DNA of 64,000 nucleotides from JAAEPI01 sp964352625. Lineage in GTDB: Bacteria > Bacteroidota > Bacteroidia > Cytophagales > Cyclobacteriaceae. The translations under genes and the position numbers were made by a program. The notes under the pieces were generated by a model. It saw only the letters and a program-made list of their open reading frames with translations, was not told the DNA's origin and did not search any database. This document shows, one piece after another, positions 9,626-16,651 of the stretch (positions are counted from its first letter, which is position 1; each line of letters begins with the position of its first letter). The stretch is from NCBI GenBank assembly GCA_964352625.1, contig CAYGSD010000004.1, positions 1-64,000 on the forward strand. Direction: 5' to 3'.

Positions 9626-9879
9626 CGAATGAACAAATCGAACAAGTATTAGTGCAACACGTGCGGGATGAGTATTTAGTTGATAACGATCGGGGACTTT
9701 TGACTAAGGATTTGAATTTAGTTTCAACGGGTGTGCTTGATTCTGTTTCAACACTTGCTCTTGTCGATTTTGTAGAGAAAAGGTTTGAAATTGAGTTTTT
9801 ACCTCACGAAATCGACGAAGACAACATCGGAACGATTGAGATTCTTGCCTCTTTTATTCAAGAAAAAAAGAAGAGTTGA
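9616..9879 (+). CDS. Acyl/peptidyl carrier protein
   Basis: 87 residues, acidic and helical. The phosphopantetheine site is Ser43 in GVLDSVSTLALVDF. Length and motif match stand-alone carrier proteins of the DltC/PltL type. The start overlaps the end of the MBOAT-SGNH gene (ATG at 9616, or a second ATG at 9622), and the stop overlaps the adenylation gene by four bases (TTGA). It is therefore probably translated together with both. By context it carries the aminoacyl thioester loaded by the next gene's product and oxidised by the dehydrogenase. Confidence 0.9.
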   Translation: MEMTNEQIEQVLVQHVRDEYLVDNDRGLLTKDLNLVSTGVLDSVSTLALVDFVEKRFEIEFLPHEIDEDNIGTIEILASFIQEKKKS

Positions 9880-11336
9880 TCAAGAGACATCTTTCTGAGA
9901 TTTTAGTGGTTGATTCCTCGTATCACACTAAGGAGGCAGTAGTAGAAGCAGCATCCGGACGTTCAATTACCTATGGTGAGCTTTCAGTTCTTAGTCGCGA
10001 ATTTAGTACCGCCTTATCGAATCAAATTGGCCCGCAATCACTCGTCGGCCTGCTGGCTGATAAATGCTGCGATGGGGTGGCGTGTCTCCTTGGAATCTAT
10101 GAATCAGAAAATGTATTTGTACCACTTCCGATAGACTCGCCGGTTGCTCGAATAGCAGGAATAATTGCGGACTGCCAACTAGATGTCATTTTTATTTCTG
10201 AAGACCAACTGAAGCGCAAGGAAGCATTAATGGCTGATTACATCCCAGTTGGGCATATTGGCTCATTGAGGATGTTCAAAAGACCGGACATAGCGGCGAG
10301 GAACTTCGATTATCCATTGGCATACATTCTCTACACATCAGGGAGCACGGGTAAGCCAAAAGGTGTAATGCACGGACACAGTCAAGCCCGAGCATTTATA
10401 AATTGGGCTCTGGAAACCTTTGAGCCAAAGGAAACAGATGTATTCTCCTCAATCGCCCCATTCAATTTTGATCTCTCTGTTTTCGACCTATATGTAAGTT
10501 TAATCGCTAGAAGCAAACTCATACTGTTCGATGAAAAGGTGGTTAAAAATCCGAAGTACTTGACAGAATTAGTCGCCCATTATTCTATCTCAATATGGTA
10601 TTCCACGCCATCTATTTTTAGGCTTATGTCACAACATGGGAAGCTGGAAAACTATGATTTCGGGCACGTAATGAAGGTGCTGTTTGCAGGGGAAGTGCTA
10701 TTTGGGAAAGATGTTTCCATAGCCCGTCAATATTGGCCAAATGCAGAATTCTACAATTTGTACGGGCCTACTGAGACGAACGTTTGTACTTACTGTAAAG
10801 TTGACGACCTGTCCAGTCAAGGTGATATCGCTATTGGAAGCTTGTGTGCCGGTTGTACCGGAATACTTTTAAACGAAGAAAATGAAAAAGGTGAATTATG
10901 TATTTCTGGAGAAGTTGTAACGCCAGGCTATTGGAATTCGAATCTTGACTCCAATAAATTCATAGAGTCGAACGGAAAAGTATTTTATCGAACAGGCGAT
11001 TTGGTGAGAAGAGAGGGTAATCAATTCATCTATATTTCCAGATTAGACCGGATGATAAAAAGGCGTGGGAATAGAATTGAGTTGAATGAAATAGAACGTG
11101 CCATCGCATCCCATTCTGACATTTTTGAAGTAGCAGTAATATCAACTTCCTCAAACAATGAGAATAGGATAAAAGCATTCGTGGTTTCAAAAGAAGGACT
11201 CAATTCTCTCCAATTAAAAGCCTATATTTCTACTCAACTTCCATCATATATGCTGCCTGATGACATATCTTTCATGGATGCACTTCCTCGCACCAGCAGT
11301 CAGAAAATTGACTTGAAGACTTTGGAAGAAATTTAA
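9876..11336 (+). CDS. Stand-alone adenylation enzyme, predicted L-prolyl-[carrier protein] ligase
   Basis: 486 residues, an ANL-superfamily adenylation domain without a fused carrier. Core motifs: YILYTSGSTGKPKG (A3), FDLSVFDLYVS (A4), NLYGPTETNVCTY (A5), YRTGDLVRR (A7), RLDRMIKRRGNRIE (A8) and Lys477 in SSQKIDL (A10). Mapping pocket positions by hand on the PheA scheme gives D199, L200, F203, Y242, L269, A271, L295, V303, C304 and K477, i.e. DLFYLALVCK. From memory this is the proline code of PltF-like enzymes that start pyrrole-2-carboxylate synthesis. The Asp at position 235 fits an alpha-amino acid. The start is TTG overlapping the carrier stop; a GTG at 9906 is the alternative. A DltA-like D-alanine ligase is the main competing call. 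Confidence 0.88.
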   Translation: MIKRHLSEILVVDSSYHTKEAVVEAASGRSITYGELSVLSREFSTALSNQIGPQSLVGLLADKCCDGVACLLGIYESENVFVPLPIDSPVARIAGIIADCQLDVIFISEDQLKRKEALMADYIPVGHIGSLRMFKRPDIAARNFDYPLAYILYTSGSTGKPKGVMHGHSQARAFINWALETFEPKETDVFSSIAPFNFDLSVFDLYVSLIARSKLILFDEKVVKNPKYLTELVAHYSISIWYSTPSIFRLMSQHGKLENYDFGHVMKVLFAGEVLFGKDVSIARQYWPNAEFYNLYGPTETNVCTYCKVDDLSSQGDIAIGSLCAGCTGILLNEENEKGELCISGEVVTPGYWNSNLDSNKFIESNGKVFYRTGDLVRREGNQFIYISRLDRMIKRRGNRIELNEIERAIASHSDIFEVAVISTSSNNENRIKAFVVSKEGLNSLQLKAYISTQLPSYMLPDDISFMDALPRTSSQKIDLKTLEEI

Positions 11337-11339
11337 GTT

Positions 11340-12467
11340 ATGAATTTTTCTATATCACCATATCAGGCAGAACTCATTAAGAACGTGCAAGCTTTCTGCG
11401 AGAGACATCTCAGCGGAGTAGAATGGGATAAAGAAGTATGGGAAGAATCAGCGAACCATGGGCTATTGGCTATGGGTCTTCCTAATGAACTCGGAGGCAT
11501 GAACGAGTCTTTCATTGACATGACACTTCTACTGGAGACCTTGGGTAATTCTCGAAACTCAGGAATGGTGTTTTCCATGTGTGCCCAACTCTCGGCATGC
11601 AGTTTCGCCATACTGAAATATGGCAGCCAGGAACAGAAACAAAAGTGGTTGCCGAAGCTTGGATCAGGAGAATCCATCGCCGCTCATGCTATGACCGAGT
11701 CCTACTCAGGATCCAACAGTTTTAAAATGGTCTCAGAGGCTGTCAGAATTGATGAAGGCTATGTGCTGAATGGCGAAAAGGTTTTTATTACCAATGCCCC
11801 GGTGGCGGATGTCTTTGTATGCTTCGCGGCAACCAACAAGAGCAAAGGTTTTTTTGGAGGCATCTCATGTTTTTTGATCCCAAAGGATACGCCAGGGCTA
11901 GCGGTTAGTCCTCCTCAAGAAAAAATGGGTTTGGTGGGGAGCCTGATGGGTACTGTAAGCATGAGTGATGTTATAGTTCCCGAAAATGCACTTATTGGAA
12001 AAGAGGGAGCTGGAAGCCACATTTTTAACCATTCGATCTTAATTGAGCGGGTGCTGATGGGGGCGTTTCACCTTGGTGCAACAAAACGAATCTTAGAAGA
12101 AACGCTCACTTTTGTAAAGCAAAGGACGGTCGGTGGAGATGCTATCAAGAATCATCAGGCAGTTTCGCATAAACTTGCAGACATAAAGATGAGTCTGGAG
12201 AGTCTTAGATGGTATGTTTACAAATTGGCTGTGGACTTGGATAACGGGCATGCGAAAATGGAAGAAGCGGCATCAGTAAAAACTCTGACGAGTGATTTAT
12301 GGGTAAAATCGGCCTCAGATGCGCTCCAGATTCATGGCGCGAGTGGATACATGGCGGAGAGCCATGCGCAGATATGGGTAAGGGATTCTCTCGCCAGCAG
12401 ATTGTATTCTGGAAGTAATGAAGTATTACGAAATTTGATAGCACGAACTTTAATTTTGGACAAATGA
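11340..12467 (+). CDS. Acyl-CoA-dehydrogenase-like flavoprotein, predicted prolyl-carrier-protein dehydrogenase
   Basis: 375 residues, full-length acyl-CoA dehydrogenase fold with MTESYSGSNS (FAD contact), NGEKVFITNAPVAD and a C-terminal QIHGASGYMAE. The Glu usual in the C-terminal YEGT motif of short/medium-chain enzymes is replaced: here it reads YSGS (356-359). Instead Glu236 lies in SILIERVLMGAFHLG, the catalytic-base position of isovaleryl-CoA dehydrogenase. PltE/RedW-type enzymes, which oxidise prolyl-S-PCP to pyrrolyl-S-PCP by four electrons, belong to that subgroup. The placement, 3 bases after the adenylation gene, supports a carrier-bound substrate. General acyl-CoA oxidation cannot be excluded from sequence alone. 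Confidence 0.87.
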   Translation: MNFSISPYQAELIKNVQAFCERHLSGVEWDKEVWEESANHGLLAMGLPNELGGMNESFIDMTLLLETLGNSRNSGMVFSMCAQLSACSFAILKYGSQEQKQKWLPKLGSGESIAAHAMTESYSGSNSFKMVSEAVRIDEGYVLNGEKVFITNAPVADVFVCFAATNKSKGFFGGISCFLIPKDTPGLAVSPPQEKMGLVGSLMGTVSMSDVIVPENALIGKEGAGSHIFNHSILIERVLMGAFHLGATKRILEETLTFVKQRTVGGDAIKNHQAVSHKLADIKMSLESLRWYVYKLAVDLDNGHAKMEEAASVKTLTSDLWVKSASDALQIHGASGYMAESHAQIWVRDSLASRLYSGSNEVLRNLIARTLILDK

Positions 12468-13576
12468 AAAATGTAATCAATTCAGTCGGTTTGATAGTGG
12501 CAATTGGACTTATGGTGGGAGCATGTAAAACAGAAAAAAGGGATGAAGAAGGCCACTCTCACGATGATGGAAAGGTAAGGATGTTTCAATATATGAACCC
12601 TCACCCAGAATTAGAAAAGGCATATCTTTTCGATAGAGAGAAAATAGAAAAGGATGGGGTTCAAGATGTGTTTAATTACATAAGCCCCCTCAATGAAATC
12701 ACAGAATGGACTAAAGCACAAGAAGCTAAGAACGTGCGATGGGATGACCCAATTACCGCTTTTGCCGTAAATGGCAAGTATTATGTTCTTCCTTGGTATG
12801 TAATGAAGAATCATCATGTTGGTAATCTTACTATTGATGGTGTTGAAGTGGTAGTAACATTGTGCGAAGTATGCTCTGGCTCGGCGGCATATTCACCATA
12901 TATCGACGGTAAAAAATTATTGTTTCAGCTTGGCGGATTGTACAACGGAACAAATTGTATGATTGATGAGAATGGAGATGTGTGGGGTACGTTTTCAGGG
13001 AGGGCCTATTCGGGCCCATATAAGGGAAGGGAACTAGAACGCTTGCAAATGTTTCAGGGCACCTGGAAGGAGTGGATTGGGACGCCCTTTGGAGAATGTT
13101 TTGTAGCTGATTATCCAGATTCGGCGAGAAAAGGACATGGCGGATCTGGAAGGCCTGGGCAAGCAAAATTTGGTTTTGGAAAGTCTCTAGAAAATGAGAT
13201 AGATGGTAGACTTAAAGCAAATACTCTGGTTCAGGGAGTAAATTTAAACGGTGAGTATCGAGCATATCCTCATAAGGTTGTAATGAAGAAGGGGGTCTTA
13301 GAAGACACTCTTGGAGGGGAGTCAATAGTACTTCTCTCGATTGGGAAAACATCATTTATGTCGTGTTATAAAAGAGAGTTTAATGGCAAGTTGCTGTCGT
13401 TTGAATTGGTCGAAGGAACTGTGAAGGATAAGGAAACAGGATCCGTTTGGCAATTGGACGGGCGGTCCACTGAAGGCCCGATGAAAGGAGCCCAATTGAC
13501 TTATGTGCCCAATAATCACGAAGAATGGTACGCATGGGCTGCATATCATCCTGAGACATCTATTTACAAAGAATGA
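12464..13576 (+). CDS. DUF3179-like lipoprotein (copy 1)
   Basis: 370 residues. A lipoprotein signal ends at a lipobox (LMVGAC, Cys21) and is followed by a short His-rich patch (GHSHDDGK). The body resembles DUF3179: PWYVMKNHHVGNLTIDG, then LCEVCSGSAAY with a CxxC pair, DGKKLLFQLGG and a GPYKGREL block. DUF3179 has no established function known to me. The start overlaps the dehydrogenase stop (ATGA), so it belongs to the same operon; its product would sit in the outer or inner membrane facing the periplasm or surface. The operon suggests a role in handling or receiving the acyl group (inference). Confidence 0.82.
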   Translation: MKNVINSVGLIVAIGLMVGACKTEKRDEEGHSHDDGKVRMFQYMNPHPELEKAYLFDREKIEKDGVQDVFNYISPLNEITEWTKAQEAKNVRWDDPITAFAVNGKYYVLPWYVMKNHHVGNLTIDGVEVVVTLCEVCSGSAAYSPYIDGKKLLFQLGGLYNGTNCMIDENGDVWGTFSGRAYSGPYKGRELERLQMFQGTWKEWIGTPFGECFVADYPDSARKGHGGSGRPGQAKFGFGKSLENEIDGRLKANTLVQGVNLNGEYRAYPHKVVMKKGVLEDTLGGESIVLLSIGKTSFMSCYKREFNGKLLSFELVEGTVKDKETGSVWQLDGRSTEGPMKGAQLTYVPNNHEEWYAWAAYHPETSIYKE

Positions 13577-14709
13577 TGAAGGTGACCTCACGAATCTTAC
13601 CCTTTTTTTTAGTCATTTCTGTTGGGTTTAGCTCCTGCACTAAGGAATCGCGCACTAGTGCCAATGAAGATCAAGCTCATGACCATGTCGAGGTTCCTTC
13701 ACGCGGAGAGAAAGAAAAGAAGCGCTGGTCACATCCGGAACTCCCAAAGTCAGACCTCTATGACAGAGCATCTTTGGAAGCGGAAAAGCGGGGAGGCTAT
13801 AAATTCCTGAAGGCAATGGATTCTATTGTCTGGACGGATTTAGAAAAGGTAGTGAATCTTCGATTTAGTGACCCAGTGATGTCATTCTTTATTAATGACA
13901 GACAATATGTAATTCCATGGTATGCTATTAAAAATTCTCATGTTGGTAATTTGACAATCGACGGAGTAGATGTAATAGTTGTCATATGTGAGGTGTGTTC
14001 AGGGTCATCTATCTATCGATCACATCTAGATGGGAACAAAAAGTATTTCAATTTAGCTGGTATTTATAATGGATCAAATTGCCTAATAGATGAAGATAAT
14101 GAAGTCTGGGGTTCATTCTCTGGCGAGGCTCTAACGGGTCCCAATAAAGGAAAACGTCTGGAGAGAATTCATTCATTTCAGACTACCTGGAAGGATTGGT
14201 TGAAGGTGAATAATCAAGCCTTGGTGGCTGACTATCCGGACAGTTATCGCAAGGGACATCATGAAGATGCCATCATAGGGGATGATGAGAAGAGACCTGG
14301 GATGATGAGAACAATGGAGCGAGAGATCGACCCCCGCTTGCCAATGAACGAAATGGTTCAAGGGGTGAGTCTAGGTGACATGAACCGAGCTTACCAGCAT
14401 TCCAAACTTGAGGAGCGAATTGTTGTGAATGACACATTGGGCGGTCAGCCATTGGTGGTGATGTCTATGGGAGGCACATCAATGATCACGGTTTTCTCAA
14501 GAGTTATCAATGGGCGAACATTATCTTTTACTTTTGATAATGAAGTTTTCGTCGATATCGAGACGGGTAGCAAATGGACAATTCAAGGTACCTGCATTGA
14601 TGGTGAGCTAAAGGGAGAAAAGTTAGAATACATCAACAATCATCATGAAGAATGGTACGCGTGGGCGGCAAGCTACCCTCAAACAACAATCTACACGGGA
14701 AACAACTGA
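13573..14709 (+). CDS. DUF3179-like lipoprotein (copy 2)
   Basis: 378 residues, clearly a paralogue of the preceding gene and translationally overlapping it by 4 bases. Lipobox VGFSSC, then a His-containing linker (DQAHDHVEV), PWYAIKNSHVGNLTIDG, ICEVCSGSSIY with the same CxxC, and the shared ending HHEEWYAWAASYPQTTIY. The conserved Cys pair, the HxxH-like patches and tandem retention suggest that both copies are needed, perhaps as a heterodimer or for metal binding (inference). The 3' end overlaps the convergent halogenase gene by 19 bases and I see no terminator between them. Confidence 0.82.
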   Translation: MMKVTSRILPFFLVISVGFSSCTKESRTSANEDQAHDHVEVPSRGEKEKKRWSHPELPKSDLYDRASLEAEKRGGYKFLKAMDSIVWTDLEKVVNLRFSDPVMSFFINDRQYVIPWYAIKNSHVGNLTIDGVDVIVVICEVCSGSSIYRSHLDGNKKYFNLAGIYNGSNCLIDEDNEVWGSFSGEALTGPNKGKRLERIHSFQTTWKDWLKVNNQALVADYPDSYRKGHHEDAIIGDDEKRPGMMRTMEREIDPRLPMNEMVQGVSLGDMNRAYQHSKLEERIVVNDTLGGQPLVVMSMGGTSMITVFSRVINGRTLSFTFDNEVFVDIETGSKWTIQGTCIDGELKGEKLEYINNHHEEWYAWAASYPQTTIYTGNN

Positions 14710-16016
14710 TTGAACACTTCTAATTGTTCCTCTGAAGCTTTTCGAATTGGCCAATCAATTTTACCAAGTCCCAGGCTTTTAATTGTTTCTTCCACATTGC
14801 TAATTCTATTGATAGTGGCAGTTTGGGCAAGGACTAAGCCGAGTTCTGTTTTGCTTGATAAGCTGAGTGCTTTCTTAGCAGCCAATTTTGCCGCTTCATC
14901 GGTTTGATCACTCGGAAAAGCGATGAGTCTAAACAAGTGCAACCGCGACAAATATTGGTAAGAGAAATGCTTGTGATAATAATCCTCTCTTCCGGGATTT
15001 TTCAGGATGCCATCAACGGCCCATGAGGCCAGATACCCTGCAAACATGCCAATCGGAACCCCCGCAGAATTAATTGGATCAACAAAGGCAGCTGCGTCAC
15101 CAATCAGAAAGCAGTTCTCAAAGGCTACTTTTTCTGGTAAGTAAGAATAATCTTTAATGCCCCCCGTGCTCCCTTCGGTGTACTTGGCACCTTCCATCAA
15201 ATTTCCGAGCACAGGTATCTTCCTGACTTTATTAATGAGTCGCTCTTCTAGTGTTTCTCCTAAAGAGGAGAATTCCGACATATCTTCTCTTGGAATTACT
15301 ACTCCGACACTCGTCTTATGCTGAAGTGGAATTTGCCAACTCCATCCCCAGTTGCCGAGAGAAGAAATAAAGGTAGCAGGAGGAACAACTTTTTGATTGC
15401 CGAATGGCTCTATACTCAGCTCATTGCTGAAATAACTCCCTCCTTCAAAGTATCCCCAGAAGGAATGAAACTTGAAGCCTTCATCAAATTTTCTAAAGCC
15501 AAGTTGTCTAGCCGTGAGGGCACTTTGTCCACTGGCATCAATGACAATTTTTGATGTAATCAGGCCTTTTTCATCAGCCCCTATTGCCTTGTAAGTAGTC
15601 TGCCAAAAGCCTTGAACCTTTTCGATTTTGAGTGCCATGGTCTCCTCAAAGACTTGCGTTCCAAGCTCTGCGGATTTTTTCAGGAAGATATTATCTAGAA
15701 TATCCCTTTCCACATGAAGCCCTGGCCTATCGAATCCATAATCAGAAAAAGAGACGCCTTTCAATTCATCTTCCCAGAGTATCCAGCCGCCATTTTTTCT
15801 TACAAACCCAGCCGCTTCTACTTCATCAGTAACGCCCATCAAATCGCAGTATTTCCAGAAATGAGGAATTAGACTCTCACCTACTTTAATGCGGGGATGT
15901 TTCTCTTTCTCAAGTAGAACAACGTCATAACCTTTTTTGGAAAGCATTGCAGCGGCCATACTTCCGGCAGGGCCACCACCTATTACCACAATGTCTGCAG
16001 CGGTTGGAATTCTCAT
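14691..16016 (-). CDS. Flavin-dependent halogenase-like oxidoreductase
   Basis: 441 residues. Rossmann GGGPAG (13-18) and VGESLIP (45-51) mark a PHBH-type FAD enzyme. Three features point to a halogenase rather than a monooxygenase or geranylgeranyl reductase. WSWQIP at 225-230 fits WxWxIP. FVDPINSAG at 311-319 fits the Fx.Px.Sx.G signature. Lys74 in GFVRKNGG sits where the catalytic lysine of phenol/pyrrole halogenases is found. It would need FADH2 from an unlinked reductase and would act on a carrier-bound or free aromatic. It is the last gene of the MMPL-ileS-lspA run, 23 bases after lspA, and converges on the pyrrolyl operon, so co-regulation with either is open. Substrate is inference. 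Confidence 0.8.
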   Translation of the reverse strand: MRIPTAADIVVIGGGPAGSMAAAMLSKKGYDVVLLEKEKHPRIKVGESLIPHFWKYCDLMGVTDEVEAAGFVRKNGGWILWEDELKGVSFSDYGFDRPGLHVERDILDNIFLKKSAELGTQVFEETMALKIEKVQGFWQTTYKAIGADEKGLITSKIVIDASGQSALTARQLGFRKFDEGFKFHSFWGYFEGGSYFSNELSIEPFGNQKVVPPATFISSLGNWGWSWQIPLQHKTSVGVVIPREDMSEFSSLGETLEERLINKVRKIPVLGNLMEGAKYTEGSTGGIKDYSYLPEKVAFENCFLIGDAAAFVDPINSAGVPIGMFAGYLASWAVDGILKNPGREDYYHKHFSYQYLSRLHLFRLIAFPSDQTDEAAKLAAKKALSLSSKTELGLVLAQTATINRISNVEETIKSLGLGKIDWPIRKASEEQLEVFNQLFPV

Positions 16017-16039
16017 TGTCTGATTACTAGAATGAAATT

Positions 16040-16651
16040 CTAAGATACATCAGCAATTTCGTGTTCCCCTCCCTTGAAAAACCTTTTCTGATAAATGAGA
16101 ATAATAATAATGCTGCAAAAAATGCTGGCATCAGCAATGTTGAAAACTGGCCACAGGGCCATGAACTTCCCGCCCATTAGCGGCACCCAATCGGCGATGT
16201 AACCCTCCCAGATGTCGATGTAGAACATGTCCACGACCTGGCCATGAAACCATGGTGAGGGTGCGTCATAAGGAGCATTGTCCAGGAAAACACCGTAAAA
16301 AACACTGTCCACCAAGTTGCCTATGGCACCTCCTAGGATGAGGCCGATGCAGAATAGCAGGCCGGTAGCTGCGCCTTTTTTGTGCAGGTAGTAGAGATAA
16401 TATCCGATGGCCACCATCGCCACGATCCTGAAAACTGTCAGTACGATTTTGCTATTCTCAAAAGGCAATTCCATGCCGAAGGCCATGCCGGGATTGGTGA
16501 GGTAATGAAGCTTGAACCAATCGCCGAAGATGGGGATTTCTCCGCCCTGGCCTTTTATCATGTTGAAGTGTACGATCATCTTCACCACTTGATCAAGCAC
16601 GATCACGCCAATACTGACTAGGAAATATTTGAGTACTCCAGTTTTCATCAA
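16040..16651 (-). CDS. lspA: Lipoprotein signal peptidase II
   Basis: 203 residues with four predicted membrane segments. LspA is an aspartyl protease that cleaves prolipoprotein signal peptides at the lipobox in the inner membrane. The catalytic pair is Asp141 (GQVVDMFYI) and Asp174 (FNIADASI); NPGMAFGM and GGAIGNLVD are also family motifs. It is longer than E. coli LspA (about 164 residues) because of an insertion before the first Asp, common in Bacteroidota. The start overlaps the ileS stop (ATGA); a second ATG immediately follows. Confidence 0.96.
   Translation of the reverse strand: MMKTGVLKYFLVSIGVIVLDQVVKMIVHFNMIKGQGGEIPIFGDWFKLHYLTNPGMAFGMELPFENSKIVLTVFRIVAMVAIGYYLYYLHKKGAATGLLFCIGLILGGAIGNLVDSVFYGVFLDNAPYDAPSPWFHGQVVDMFYIDIWEGYIADWVPLMGGKFMALWPVFNIADASIFCSIIIILIYQKRFFKGGEHEIADVS

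Noticed and set aside
7196..11336. A plain D-alanylation (dlt) operon
   Set aside because: The gene types match DltA, B, C and D, but the organism is a Gram-negative Bacteroidota without teichoic acid, the operon also contains a dehydrogenase, and the adenylation pocket fits proline better than D-alanine. Kept as the main alternative.
14691..16016. Geranylgeranyl reductase
   Set aside because: The overall fold is shared, but WxWxIP, the Fx.Px.Sx.G pattern and the Lys74 position favour the halogenase group.
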